Origin: Betaproteobacteria bacterium
GTDB lineage: Bacteria > Pseudomonadota > Gammaproteobacteria > Burkholderiales > SG8-41
DNA: 64,000 nucleotides
Reading direction: 5' to 3'
NCBI GenBank assembly: GCA_021730905.1
Contig: JAKFYK010000040.1
Coordinates: forward strand, 1-64,000
Shown: positions 1-8,282 of the stretch, in pieces
Layout of the letters: the number at the start of each line of letters is the position of its first letter
How positions within the stretch are numbered: the first letter of the stretch is position 1
Made by a program: the position numbers and the translations under genes
The notes under the pieces: generated by a model
Seen by the model: the letters and a program-made list of their open reading frames with translations, nothing else
The model's database searches: none
Told to the model about the DNA's origin: nothing

Positions 1-1
1 C

Positions 2-613
2 TTAGCGTTCCTTCATGCGGCTGCGGGCGCGCTCGATGAACGACTCGTCCCTCGCGCCGAGCATGATGGTTTCGAGGTAAGGGAGGAACTTTCGTCCTTG
101 CGCGTCGAAATAGGCGAGCTTGTTGTCGATGCCCTCGTCGGCGTGAAAATCGTAAAACTCCCCCGTCAGATAGGTCGCGTAGAGCGGCGGCGTCCAGTAT
201 TTCAGGCTGTCGAACAGGCTCTTGATGGCAGGCGGGGAAAAGCGAAAGTAGTCGTCCGGGTACTTGTGATAGCGCCATACCCACGGGTGACACGAGTACA
301 GCGCGCCGCGCGGCGAGAGCAGCGTTTGAATGTTTTCCGCGAGCTTCCACGGCTTGGGGCAATGCTCCATCACCGAGCACATGATGACCAGATCGAAGCT
401 CGCATGCGGCAAGCCGGCGGTGCCAGTGGAAAGATCGCCGACCACTTCCACGCCGTCGCCCGCCGACATATCCAAACCAACGTAGTCCTGGCCGGGAAAA
501 AGATCGCGGAACGGTTCCGTGTTGCCGTAGTTTTTAGAGCCGACTTCGAGAATCCGGCCGGACATTCCCTTGAGGACATGCTTGGCGTACAAAAATTGGT
601 TTTTTGATCCCAT
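2..613 (-). CDS. class I SAM-dependent methyltransferase
   Basis: A complete small methyltransferase of 203 residues. The SAM-binding motif I is visible as ILEVGSKNYG, followed by an acidic strand end (YVGLDMSAGDG) and the motif FDLVIMCSVMEHC that is typical of Methyltransf_11-type enzymes acting on small molecules or glycans. The ORF track opens at a TTG at 640. I prefer the ATG at 613 (MGSKNQFLY), because the nine residues before it look unlike protein family sequence, but neither start has a clear Shine-Dalgarno. It shares strand with the glycosyltransferase that lies 58 bp upstream of it, so a role in polysaccharide or lipid-linked glycan synthesis is an inference from context. The acceptor substrate cannot be told. 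Confidence 0.75.
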   Translation of the reverse strand: MGSKNQFLYAKHVLKGMSGRILEVGSKNYGNTEPFRDLFPGQDYVGLDMSAGDGVEVVGDLSTGTAGLPHASFDLVIMCSVMEHCPKPWKLAENIQTLLSPRGALYSCHPWVWRYHKYPDDYFRFSPPAIKSLFDSLKYWTPPLYATYLTGEFYDFHADEGIDNKLAYFDAQGRKFLPYLETIMLGARDESFIERARSRMKER

Positions 614-671
614 GACAGAAATCGTTTCAGTTATTTGCAATAACGGGTTTCATGGCCGGATATGGATCTTG

Positions 672-1697
672 TCACCGCAACCGGGATAGCGCTTTTTCAA
701 GAACTTTTTCCCATTCGGAAGCAATGTGTTTCGGCGAATATGTCTCGGCAATGTAGTCCTGCGCGGATTGGATGCGTGCCGCGATCAACGACGGATTATC
801 GGCCATCCAGGCTATGCCCTCGGCAATATCCGCGCCTATCCAGGCCCAGTCGCTGAACTCCATGTAGGAAGGAATCGGGTGGGCAACAACAAACCGTCCC
901 GCCCACAGCGACTCGATGATGCGATTCGGGCTCTTCGCAAGAAACCGCGGATGATCCCCTAACGAAGGGATTACCACAAAATCGGTTGCGGCAAGCGAGT
1001 TCCACGTCTCCTGGCCCGACCACGCCGCGAATCGCAAAGCCAAATGATGCCGATGCCTGGCATTAAAATCCTTGCACTCGCGCTCGATACCCTCCACGCG
1101 CTGGGTAACAATCCGCAAATCCATCGGGGTTTTTTTTCCCGCCTGCAGCAGGACAGGCAGCGATTGCGTCAGGCTGTCGAGATTCACGGGATGCCCGAAC
1201 CATAGCGCCTTGAGACGGCCGCCACCCGGAGACCAGCGCGCCTGCCCCCGTGACCCCTCGAACGGATCACTGATAACAACCGCTTCCTTGCCGCTTTCCT
1301 GCTTTACTTTTTGCTGTAACGCAGCGGATGTCGTTACCACGGTGCCGGCCAGTTCGATCATGCGCCGCAAATGCGGCCCGACGTGTCCATGCAACCGGTC
1401 GTCCGACAGGTCGAACACCGTATTTGCGCCTCGCGCCACCGATGCTTCAAGCAATTGTTCGATGAGTTGAGGCGCTTCATAGTTTCTTCGAAAAACAACA
1501 ACATCCGAATCGTCGATCTGCCCGTGCACTGAATCAACACAGGTTGCATCCAGTCCGACGACCGCAGCCCGATGCCCGCGCGCAGCCAGCTCCCGGGCCG
1601 GAATGATCGCGCGATAGCGCACGCCGGCAACGTGGGAACGGGCACCCTCGGACGTTTCGGTCAACTCCGCCCGCGAAGCAATCCAGATTACCTTCAC
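672..1697 (-). CDS. glycosyltransferase (GT-B like)
   Basis: A protein of 341 residues with the layout of a GT-B glycosyltransferase. An N-terminal Rossmann half starts VKVIWIASR and contains GVRYRAIIPARELAARGH, as in family 1 or family 4 enzymes that take hold of a client sugar lipid. The C-terminal half has LWFGHP and FLAKSPNRIIESLWAGRFVV, the usual nucleotide-sugar-binding segment. The ORF track extends 53 residues further upstream in Arg/Pro-rich sequence. I chose the GTG at 1697, which has AGGTGA about 8 nt ahead of it. It belongs with the methyltransferase downstream. Sugar donor and acceptor are not predictable from this sequence. Confidence 0.72.
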   Translation of the reverse strand: MKVIWIASRAELTETSEGARSHVAGVRYRAIIPARELAARGHRAAVVGLDATCVDSVHGQIDDSDVVVFRRNYEAPQLIEQLLEASVARGANTVFDLSDDRLHGHVGPHLRRMIELAGTVVTTSAALQQKVKQESGKEAVVISDPFEGSRGQARWSPGGGRLKALWFGHPVNLDSLTQSLPVLLQAGKKTPMDLRIVTQRVEGIERECKDFNARHRHHLALRFAAWSGQETWNSLAATDFVVIPSLGDHPRFLAKSPNRIIESLWAGRFVVAHPIPSYMEFSDWAWIGADIAEGIAWMADNPSLIAARIQSAQDYIAETYSPKHIASEWEKVLEKALSRLR

Positions 1698-1875
1698 TTG
1701 CCGTTCACCTGCCCGCGCCACCCGATGAGCGGACGGGCGGAGTTTGGAGAACGCGGCAGGGGGCAGCGGCGCGGATCCCGTTCGGCGTGAACCCGGTTCA
1801 CTAGCGGGTTCCGAATGGGTTCTCTGATCCCGCGCAACTATGTCGTGACATCGCAAGCCACCCTGTGCCGAGCAG

Positions 1876-2880
1876 CTAGATGCCCAGCGCTTTTAACTGC
1901 TTTTCAGGATAACGCGTGCCTGCCGTGACGTTGAGCGGGAATGCGTCGCTCAGGCGTTTGACTTCATCGGCACCGAGCTTGATATCGAGCGCGGCGCAAT
2001 TTTGCTCAAGGAATACGCGGCGCTTGGTGCCGGGGATCGGCACGATGTCTGCGCCTTGCGCCAGCAACCAGGCGAGCGCAATCTGTGCCGGCGTGCATTG
2101 GTGTGACGCGGCTATGTCTTCGATAGGCTTCAGTAAATTACTGTTTTTATTGATGTTTTCTACAGCAAAGCGGGGATGGTCGCGACGCCGGTCGGAGGGC
2201 AGCAAAGCGTCCAGTGTTTTCATGGTGGCGGTTAAAAAGCCGCGCCCCAGCGGCGCGTACGGCATGAAGCCGATACCCAATTCACGGCAGGTCGGCAGGA
2301 TACCGTTTTCAACATCGCGGCTCCACAGCGAATATTCGGTTTCGAGCGCGACAATCGGATGCACTTTGTTCGCACGCCGTATGGTGTCCGGTCCAGCCTC
2401 CGACAGTTGCAGGTAACGCACCTTACCCTGCTCCACCAGACGTTTCATCGCGCCCACGGTATCTTCAATCGGCACCGTGGCATCGACGCGGTGCAAACCG
2501 TAGATGTCGATCACCTCGACGCCAAGCTGTTTAAGGCTTTTTTCGCAGGCCTGCGGCACATAGTCGGGATGCCCGCCAGTCAACGCGGGAGCACCGCTAC
2601 CATCGCCGCCGCGAGCACCGAGCGCGAGGTTGCCGAACTTGGTGGCAATCAACACCTTGTCGCGCTTGCCCTTAACTGCACGACCTACCAGCGCTTCATT
2701 GACGCCGCTACCGTAAGCATCCGACGTCACGATCAGATTGACGCCGAGGTCGATCGCGCGATGAATGGTCGCAATCGATTCGTCGTCGTTCGGCTTGCCG
2801 TAGCTGATCGACATGCCCATGCAGCCCAATCCCATCGCCGATACTACCGGACCCGTGTTACCCAGCTTAACTGTGCGCAT
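1876..2880 (-). CDS. aldo/keto reductase family protein, catalytic Asp replaced
   Basis: A 334-residue TIM-barrel oxidoreductase of the AKR superfamily (YajO/IolS-like), expected to reduce aldehydes with NADPH. It starts at ATG 2880, which has a strong AGGAGG ahead; the longer track ORF upstream is a shadow inside the FAA hydrolase gene. Of the family tetrad D-Y-K-H, Tyr56 (SDAYGSG), Lys81 (ATKFGN) and His130 (YGLHRVD) are present. The position of the catalytic Asp reads Val51: the family pattern FDTAxxYG is here IVTSDAYG. The C-terminal cofactor loop PIPGTKR is intact. Reduced or altered catalysis is therefore possible. Codons around 2133-2160 lie in a copy of the dispersed AT-rich repeat. 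The gene follows an FAA hydrolase on the same strand. Confidence 0.88.
   Translation of the reverse strand: MRTVKLGNTGPVVSAMGLGCMGMSISYGKPNDDESIATIHRAIDLGVNLIVTSDAYGSGVNEALVGRAVKGKRDKVLIATKFGNLALGARGGDGSGAPALTGGHPDYVPQACEKSLKQLGVEVIDIYGLHRVDATVPIEDTVGAMKRLVEQGKVRYLQLSEAGPDTIRRANKVHPIVALETEYSLWSRDVENGILPTCRELGIGFMPYAPLGRGFLTATMKTLDALLPSDRRRDHPRFAVENINKNSNLLKPIEDIAASHQCTPAQIALAWLLAQGADIVPIPGTKRRVFLEQNCAALDIKLGADEVKRLSDAFPLNVTAGTRYPEKQLKALGI
2133..2160 (+). repeat. dispersed AT-rich repeat, copy 1 (inside aldo/keto reductase)
   Basis: Reads GTAAATTACTGTTTTTATTG then ATGTTTTC. It aligns with the copy at 8183 over 27 bases with few mismatches. It lies within the coding sequence of the aldo/keto reductase on the opposite strand, where it encodes the stretch [10 protein letters not shown]. 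Confidence 0.6.
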
Positions 2881-2915
2881 ATCGCCTCCTCTTTGTTGTA
2901 TGGTGTTGTGTGGAT

Positions 2916-3605
2916 TTATTTCGCGTAGCTGACCGTCAGACTGCCCACGCCCTCTACAAACCCTTCCAGCTTGTCGCCGCGCTGCACCGGCCCCACACCG
3001 GCGGGCGTGCCCGACATGATGAGATCGCCGGGACGCAGTGTGATCATTTTCGACAAATAGGAAATCGTCTCCGGAATATTCCAGATCAATTCCGAGAGAT
3101 CGCCTTTCTGCTTGACCACGCCGTTGACCTTGAGCCAGATCGCGCCCTTGGCCGGGTGTCCCGCCATCGCCACGGTTTTCAACGCGGTACACGGCGCTGA
3201 ATCGTCAAATGCCTTGCCCATTTCCCACGGGCGGCCCATTTTTTTGGCCTCGCCCTGCACGTCGCGGCGCGTCATGTCGAGACCGACGCCATAGCCGAAC
3301 ACGTGATCGAGCGCTTTTTCGACCGGGATATCCTTGCCGCCCTTGCCGATGGCCACCGTCATCTCGATTTCGTGATGCAAATCCTTGGTCGCCGTCGGAT
3401 ACGCAATGGTTGCGCCATTCGCCACAATCGCATCCGGCGGCTTCATGAAGAAAAATGGCGGCTCACGATCCGGGTCGTGGCCCATTTCCTTGGCATGTTC
3501 TGCGTAGTTGCGTCCCACGCAGTAAATACGGCCCACCGGAAATGCTTGATTGCTTTCGGCTACCGGCAAGGTGGTGATTCCGGGAAAATCTATGGCATAG
3601 GTCAT
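2916..3605 (-). CDS. fumarylacetoacetate hydrolase family protein
   Basis: A protein of 229 residues that matches the short FAH family (fumarylpyruvate hydrolase or acylpyruvase type), which cleaves C-C bonds in dicarbonyl intermediates of aromatic or small-acid breakdown. The typical opening [16 protein letters not shown] is near residue 28. The metal-binding acidic residues appear in [12 protein letters not shown] and [12 protein letters not shown], and the C-terminal signature is [16 protein letters not shown]. The start is the ATG at 3605 with GAAAG some 8 nt upstream. It lies 35 bp ahead of the aldo/keto reductase and probably shares its transcript. Which diketo acid is cleaved is not visible; no other aromatic-pathway genes are nearby. 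Confidence 0.9.
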   Translation of the reverse strand: MTYAIDFPGITTLPVAESNQAFPVGRIYCVGRNYAEHAKEMGHDPDREPPFFFMKPPDAIVANGATIAYPTATKDLHHEIEMTVAIGKGGKDIPVEKALDHVFGYGVGLDMTRRDVQGEAKKMGRPWEMGKAFDDSAPCTALKTVAMAGHPAKGAIWLKVNGVVKQKGDLSELIWNIPETISYLSKMITLRPGDLIMSGTPAGVGPVQRGDKLEGFVEGVGSLTVSYAK

Positions 3606-3650
3606 TGTTTTGCTTTCGGTGTTGAGGTGTTACGAAACGGGCGCAGGCGG

Positions 3651-4193
3651 TTAGTGGGGCTTTGCTTCAACCGCGATCCAGAAGCCCTGCGGCATGCGAT
3701 TAAAAGTCGTCAGTTCAAAACGCGACATGAACTTGGGCAACCACCACGACGGGGGTTGCTGGATGAGATGCGCGTTGCGGCCATCCGTCAGCATTTTGAC
3801 TGCAGGACCGGTATGCACGGTAAATACACCGACACCTGTCGTGACGCGCCGGAGATCATCGAGCACATTGTCGATCAGCGCGGGCTCGATATGTTCCAGC
3901 ACGTCGATGCACGCCACAAAGCGGCACGGCTTGGCCGGCACGGACCATTCCGGAATCGCGGGATCATAGTGATGTATGGTGAGCGGCACCTCCGAGTGCT
4001 CGCGCAGCGTCGTGCCCAACCGCCCCTTGCCTGCGCCATAATCCAGCAATTCCGTGGCGCCCACGGCATCCATCACCTGCGCCACCAGTGGCGCATATTC
4101 CACCGACGCCACCCCGTAATGCGGGTTTTTGTGCAGCTCCTGCTGCATGCGGCGGTAGGCTTCGCTGATCAGCGGTGCGCTGGTATCGCTCAT
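3651..4193 (-). CDS. class I SAM-dependent methyltransferase-like protein
   Basis: A protein of 180 residues with a methyltransferase fold: motif I is LLDYGAGKGRLG, and an acidic post-I region and VACIDVLEHIEPALIDNVLDDL follow. The motif order and the HYDPAIPEWS segment resemble stand-alone methyltransferases of unknown substrate. The track ORF adds 23 residues upstream; I chose the ATG at 4193 (MSDTSAPL) because homologous-looking sequence begins there, although no clear ribosome site precedes it. The gene stands alone between the FAA hydrolase and a divergent membrane protein gene. No function can be assigned beyond the fold. Confidence 0.68.
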   Translation of the reverse strand: MSDTSAPLISEAYRRMQQELHKNPHYGVASVEYAPLVAQVMDAVGATELLDYGAGKGRLGTTLREHSEVPLTIHHYDPAIPEWSVPAKPCRFVACIDVLEHIEPALIDNVLDDLRRVTTGVGVFTVHTGPAVKMLTDGRNAHLIQQPPSWWLPKFMSRFELTTFNRMPQGFWIAVEAKPH

Positions 4194-4326
4194 GATGGGG
4201 TTGGAATAAAAGCCGCGGAAGGACGCGCCCGGCAGCAGGGGTGCAATTATCCGGGATTCCATCCGCCACGGTCAATCCGCAGCGTGAACGCCCCGTGCGA
4301 CAATGCGCGCCACACGGCCACCCATC

Positions 4327-4722
4327 ATGAGCGAAACTACCAGTCTGTGGGCATTGTTCGCCAGCAGCTTTCTCGCCGCGACACTGCTGCCAGGCGGGTC
4401 CGAGGCCGTCCTGTTCGGCGTGCTGAAACTGCATCCGAACGAGTTGTGGACGGCGCTGGCAGTAGCCACCTTCGGCAATACGCTGGGCGGTATGTCGTCT
4501 TATCTGATCGGACGCATCATTCCGCAAAAGACCGAACTCAAGGGGGTCGCGCGCGCGCAACAATACGGCGCGCCCATCCTGCTGCTGTCGTGGGTTCCGA
4601 TTATCGGCGATCCGCTGTGTGTCGCCGCAGGATGGCTGCGGCTGAATCCGTGGATTTCCGCGCTATGCATCGCCGCGGGCAAGTTCGCACGTTACTGGAT
4701 CATCGCCGTGCTGGCGGTATGA
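4327..4722 (+). CDS. small membrane protein, YqaA/DedA (VTT) type
   Basis: A 131-residue integral membrane protein. It starts with a hydrophobic helix (LWALFASSFLAATLLPGGSEAVL), the signature opening of the YqaA branch of the DedA/SNARE-associated VTT family. A re-entrant motif TFGNTLGGMSSYLIGR follows, and hydrophobic segments lie near LLLSWVPIIGDPLCVAAGWLRL and at the C-terminus. DedA relatives take part in lipid flipping and envelope homeostasis, but the short YqaA group has no settled role. An upstream in-frame ATG at 4303 would add eight residues; neither start has a strong Shine-Dalgarno. The HIT gene follows within 30 bp and is probably cotranscribed. Confidence 0.8.
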   Translation: MSETTSLWALFASSFLAATLLPGGSEAVLFGVLKLHPNELWTALAVATFGNTLGGMSSYLIGRIIPQKTELKGVARAQQYGAPILLLSWVPIIGDPLCVAAGWLRLNPWISALCIAAGKFARYWIIAVLAV

Positions 4723-4749
4723 TGAGCGACTTTGAGCAAGCAGAACAAA

Positions 4750-5160
4750 ATGTCCTGTGAATTGTGCGCCACCATCGGCGGACAGTTGTTGTGGGAAGAC
4801 AGCCGTTGCCGCATCGTGCTCATCCAAGAGCCCGGCTATTCCGGGTATTGCCGCGTGATCTGGAAAGCGCATACCGCGGAAATGACGGATCTCGCCGATG
4901 CGGATCGAGTGCATTGCATGCGAGTCGTGTTCGTCGTTGAAGCCGTGCTGCGTGAACTACTCGCGCCGGACAAGGTCAATCTTGCCAGTCTGGGCAATTT
5001 CACGCCGCACGTGCATTGGCATGTGATTCCGCGCTTTCACGACGACCCGCACTTCCCGCAGCCGATTTGGGGGGCGCGTCAACGCAATGGCCAAATCACG
5101 GGCACGGCTGACTTGCCGGATCGGATAGCGCGCGAGTTGGCGAGCCGTCTGGATGTGTGA
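4750..5160 (+). CDS. HIT family protein
   Basis: A 136-residue histidine-triad protein. The active-site motif HVHWHVIPRF (H-x-H-x-H) is near the C-terminal third, and the N-terminus has the zinc-type pair CELCATIGG seen in HIT hydrolases. The family hydrolyses nucleoside phosphoramidates or dinucleotides by attacking the alpha-phosphate. The ORF opens at TTG 4732; ATG 4750 is preferred because it falls just before the CELC motif. It follows the YqaA-like gene closely. Which nucleotide it acts on is unknown. Confidence 0.88.
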   Translation: MSCELCATIGGQLLWEDSRCRIVLIQEPGYSGYCRVIWKAHTAEMTDLADADRVHCMRVVFVVEAVLRELLAPDKVNLASLGNFTPHVHWHVIPRFHDDPHFPQPIWGARQRNGQITGTADLPDRIARELASRLDV

Positions 5161-5179
5161 AATACCCAAAATCACCCGC

Positions 5180-5215
5180 AAACCGTAAACTATTACCGGT
5201 TTTGCGAATTTTTAA
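5180..5215 (+). terminator. possible weak terminator after HIT gene
   Basis: A hairpin AAACCGTAA / TTACCGGTTT (4-nt loop, one bulged base) is followed a few bases later by GAATTTTTAAG. It stands 20 bp after the HIT stop codon. The T-run is short and displaced, so this is tentative. The remaining gap to 5373 shows no further feature I can support. Confidence 0.35.
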
Positions 5216-5373
5216 GTGCAGGGCGTGACCTGGTTCACAGTCACACTTGCCGCAGATCATTAGGCTATGTTCGGCTGCTCGCGGCGGGAAACCGGGAGTA
5301 AGTTGGGAAATTTGGTAAATGCGCGGAAACTGCGCGGGAACCGTAGTAAAAATTTTAGATCAAGGAGATGCCC

Positions 5374-6990
5374 ATGAGCATCCAGGCACAATCGCTGGCA
5401 AAGTCGTCCACGGCGCTGCAATTCCAGGATGCGGCAGGTTGCATGCGCTGGATCGCTGGCCTTCCCATCACCAACGTCCAGCTTGCACACCAGATGTTGT
5501 CCGAACAGGTCAGCGCGCTGACGGCGGCGGAATTGCCGGCTCTGGAACGGCTCAAGATACTGGAAGCGCTGAAAGAGACGTCGATGTTCACGCAGGCGGA
5601 AGTGGCCAAGCGCTACCTCGGCAAACCGCTGCCGCTGGACCAGGCGGATGCGCAAGCGTGGAAAAGCGTGGTGGGCCTGTGGACTGCGCTCGGCGCCAAT
5701 TACCAGCGCTGCCTCGATGCCTATCGCGAAGGCGATCTGCCGATTTCGCCCTTTGCGGCGCTGGTCACCCTGCGTTGCCTGCGCGCGGCAGGACACGCTT
5801 TGTTTGAGCACTATCAGGTCTACCGCGAGCCGGAGGCGGCAGCCTGGCGCGCCTTCCACCAATTGTTTGCTTTTGCGGAAGAGCATGGCATCTCGCGCAT
5901 GCGTGTGCAGGATGTGTTCGCGCGGCACGACGCCGATACCAGTTGCTCCGAGGCCTACGCGCACGGGCTGCTCGCCAGTCTGGCCAACCCCTACTCGCTG
6001 TCGGTGCGGCAAATGGCGTTCCTGCGGCGTTGGCTCGACAAGTGGTCATCGCTGGTGAACCTGTCGGCGCAGCCTTTGCCGCCGGGACCGATTCCGCCGA
6101 TCGCGGTCGATTTCAACGGGGATGTCCCCGCGGTGCTTGCCGAACGCGTTACTCCAGGAACGTCGGTACGTTATCTCGATCTCGAACAAATCGCCAAGAC
6201 GCTGCGCCAGACCATCAATTTGCTCAAGCAAGGGCAGACACCGGGCAAACTGGGACTGGGCGAGGATGCGCGCCAGCCCGGTTGTGAGAGCCTGATCATG
6301 CTGCTCTACGTGCAATGGTGCCGCGCCGGCACGCTGCGTACCGAAGAACGCCACCCTACCGACGAACCGGCGGAAGTATGCTTTGGCATCGTGGATTCAC
6401 ACAAACTGCTGGGCGGCGAAGCGGAGGCGCCCGCCAAAACGGAATTTTCATCTCGCGACAAATGGGAAATCGACAATCTGGGATATTCCATGCGCATGTC
6501 CACGTCGGCGACGCAATCCGCGATCAAGAAATCCGAGAACTGGCAGATACTCAATCAAAGCAATTCGGGATTCATGTGCATGTTGCGCGAACCGAGCGGC
6601 CTGTTGCGCCTGAATCACAATCAGTTGCTCGGCGTGCGGCATGGCGCGAATGCCGGCACCAGACTCGGCACCGTGCAATGGATCAAAGTCAATGCGCAGA
6701 ACGAATGCCAATGCGGCGTGCGCATGTTCGCCGGCACGCCGAAAGCCATCTCGGTACGTCCGTCGAACTTCAATCTTCCCGGCACGCAAGGGTTCGAGCA
6801 GGCGCTGCTGTTGCCCGAAGCAACCATGCCGGCCACGCCCCTGTCGGTGATCCTGCCGGCGGGCTGGTTCCAGGCCGGTCGCATGATCGAGATCCAGGGT
6901 GAGAAGAAGCAAGTCGCCAAGCTGCTTACGCTGGTCGAGCGCGGCGCGGATTTCGACCGTGGTGCCGTCGCCATTATCGAATCACCGTAA
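5374..6990 (+). CDS. conserved hypothetical protein with possible C-terminal PilZ-like domain
   Basis: A soluble protein of 538 residues without a signal peptide. The N-terminal two thirds are helical and carry no motif I recognise. In the last third there is NQSNSGFMC, which fits the N-x-S-x-x-G signature of PilZ domains, followed by LGTVQWIKVNAQ and CGVRMF in the spacing of the PilZ beta-barrel. The arginine pair RxxxR that grips cyclic di-GMP is not seen ahead of it. It could be a degenerate PilZ relative that does not bind the nucleotide; this is inference. The start at 5374 is chosen because AAGGAG lies 6 nt upstream; the ATG at 5368 overlaps that site. It is monocistronic in appearance. 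Confidence 0.7.
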   Translation: MSIQAQSLAKSSTALQFQDAAGCMRWIAGLPITNVQLAHQMLSEQVSALTAAELPALERLKILEALKETSMFTQAEVAKRYLGKPLPLDQADAQAWKSVVGLWTALGANYQRCLDAYREGDLPISPFAALVTLRCLRAAGHALFEHYQVYREPEAAAWRAFHQLFAFAEEHGISRMRVQDVFARHDADTSCSEAYAHGLLASLANPYSLSVRQMAFLRRWLDKWSSLVNLSAQPLPPGPIPPIAVDFNGDVPAVLAERVTPGTSVRYLDLEQIAKTLRQTINLLKQGQTPGKLGLGEDARQPGCESLIMLLYVQWCRAGTLRTEERHPTDEPAEVCFGIVDSHKLLGGEAEAPAKTEFSSRDKWEIDNLGYSMRMSTSATQSAIKKSENWQILNQSNSGFMCMLREPSGLLRLNHNQLLGVRHGANAGTRLGTVQWIKVNAQNECQCGVRMFAGTPKAISVRPSNFNLPGTQGFEQALLLPEATMPATPLSVILPAGWFQAGRMIEIQGEKKQVAKLLTLVERGADFDRGAVAIIESP

Positions 6991-7056
6991 CCCGCTTTGC
7001 GCCGCGCAGCGGCTCGGTTATGATGCGCGTCCTGCTACTCACGGACGCGCATTGTC

Positions 7057-7440
7057 ATGGCCGCATCCCATAGTAACCACAGTTCGCCGCTGCCCACCGA
7101 GATCAAGCTGCATCAGCTTTCGCGCATGCTTGAAATCTCGTTCGACGACGGCAGAACCTTTCAATTGCCGTGCGAATTCCTGCGCGTGTATTCGCCCTCC
7201 GCCGAAGTGCGCGGTCACGGGCCGGGGCAGGAAACCTTGCAGGTCGGCAAGAAAAACGTCGAAATCAAAGCGGTTGAGCCGGTCGGCAACTACGCCGTGC
7301 AGCTTGCGTTCTCTGACGGACACAACACCGGCATTTATTCGTGGGATCTGCTTTACGACTACGGCGCTCGCCGCGACGAACTGTGGACACAGTACCTGAC
7401 GCGCCTCGAAGACGCCGGCAAAAGCCGGGAGTCCCCGTGA
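7057..7440 (+). CDS. DUF971 domain protein (gamma-butyrobetaine hydroxylase-like N-terminal domain)
   Basis: A 127-residue protein made of a single DUF971 domain. Recognisable are the opening [37 protein letters not shown], the [22 protein letters not shown] core and the end [12 protein letters not shown]. The domain has a zinc-binding relative in gamma-butyrobetaine hydroxylase; stand-alone versions are common in proteobacteria and have been linked with iron-sulfur protein assembly in some annotations, which I cannot test here. Its stop codon overlaps the GTG start of ubiE (GTGA), which indicates translational coupling, as is usual for this gene pair in betaproteobacteria. Confidence 0.9.
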   Translation: MAASHSNHSSPLPTEIKLHQLSRMLEISFDDGRTFQLPCEFLRVYSPSAEVRGHGPGQETLQVGKKNVEIKAVEPVGNYAVQLAFSDGHNTGIYSWDLLYDYGARRDELWTQYLTRLEDAGKSRESP

Positions 7441-8180
7441 GCAGTACCGGCAACAACACGCACTTCGGCTACCAGCAAGTACCTGAAGACGAAAAAGCGC
7501 GCAAGGTCGAAGGCGTTTTTACCTCGGTCGCCGGCCGCTACGACCTGATGAACGATTTAATGTCGGCGGGTCTGCACCGGTTGTGGAAGCACTTCACCAT
7601 CGATCAAAGCTATGTGCGCACCGGCGAGCGCGTGCTGGACGTCGCCGGTGGCACCGCTGATCTCGCGCGCGCATTTGCAAAACGGGTCGGCCCCACCGGC
7701 TCGGTAGTGCTTACCGATATCAACGCGGCCATGCTCGGCATTGGGCGCGACCGCCTGATCGACGACGGCGTATTTGCACCGGCGATCCAGTGCGATGCCG
7801 AAAAATTGCCTTTCAACTCCAATCATTTCGATTGCGTGAGCGTGGCCTTTGGCCTGCGCAACATGACCCACAAAGACAGGGCGCTGGCAGAGATGTTCCG
7901 CGTGTTGCGTCCGGGTGGCCGCTTGCTGGTGCTCGAATTCAGCCGCGTGTGGAAACCGCTGCAAGGCGTATATGACGCTTATTCGTTTAACGTGCTGCCG
8001 AGAATGGGCAAGATCGTTACCCAGGATGCAGATAGTTATCGTTATCTGGCCGAATCCATCCGCATGCATCCCGATCAGGAAACGTTAAAACAGATGCTGG
8101 AACAAACGGGGCTTGAACGTGTGGAATATTTCAATCTGGCTACCGGGGTGGCCGCGTTGCATCGCGGCTACAAACTATAA
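7437..8180 (+). CDS. ubiE: ubiquinone/menaquinone C-methyltransferase UbiE
   Basis: A 247-residue SAM-dependent methyltransferase that C-methylates 2-methoxy-6-polyprenyl-1,4-benzoquinol (and demethylmenaquinol) in quinone biosynthesis. The UbiE signatures are present: [17 protein letters not shown] near the N-terminus, [12 protein letters not shown] as SAM motif I, and [17 protein letters not shown]. The C-terminus shows the typical [17 protein letters not shown]. The track ORF starts upstream in another gene's shadow; the true start is the GTG at 7437 overlapping the DUF971 stop. It heads a ubiquinone cluster with ubiJ and ubiB downstream. An AT-rich dispersed repeat begins 2 bp after its stop codon. 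Confidence 0.95.
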   Translation: MSSTGNNTHFGYQQVPEDEKARKVEGVFTSVAGRYDLMNDLMSAGLHRLWKHFTIDQSYVRTGERVLDVAGGTADLARAFAKRVGPTGSVVLTDINAAMLGIGRDRLIDDGVFAPAIQCDAEKLPFNSNHFDCVSVAFGLRNMTHKDRALAEMFRVLRPGGRLLVLEFSRVWKPLQGVYDAYSFNVLPRMGKIVTQDADSYRYLAESIRMHPDQETLKQMLEQTGLERVEYFNLATGVAALHRGYKL

Positions 8181-8182
8181 CC

Positions 8183-8210
8183 GTAAGTATTTGTTTTTAT
8201 TGATATTTTA
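8183..8210 (+). repeat. dispersed AT-rich repeat, copy 2 (after ubiE stop)
   Basis: Reads GTAAGTATTTGTTTTTATTG then ATATTTTA and is used here as the reference copy. It begins 2 bp after the ubiE stop codon and is far richer in A and T than its surroundings. Confidence 0.7.
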
Positions 8211-8218
8211 ATTGAGGC

Positions 8219-8246
8219 TTTACCCGGCATCCGGGCGTTCTATAAT
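8219..8246 (+). promoter_or_regulatory. candidate promoter for the Tim44-like gene
   Basis: A consensus -10 TATAAT sits at 8241-8246, 36 bp before the ATG. TTTACC 16 bp upstream is a weak -35 candidate. The spacer holds the small palindrome CCCGGCATCCGGG. The arrangement fits a separate promoter after ubiE. Confidence 0.45.
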
Positions 8247-8282
8247 GGCGCGGCACCCACCCCTATAAAGATGGAGGAACAT

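Noticed and set aside
2881-3192. The 104-residue N-terminal extension of the aldo/keto reductase ORF
   Set aside because: It overlaps the FAA hydrolase gene out of frame, and a strong AGGAGG precedes the ATG at 2880.
3303-4760. A 485-residue plus-strand ORF in the track
   Set aside because: It is antisense to the FAA hydrolase and methyltransferase genes, and its protein is rich in Arg/His with no family pattern, as expected of a GC-rich shadow frame.
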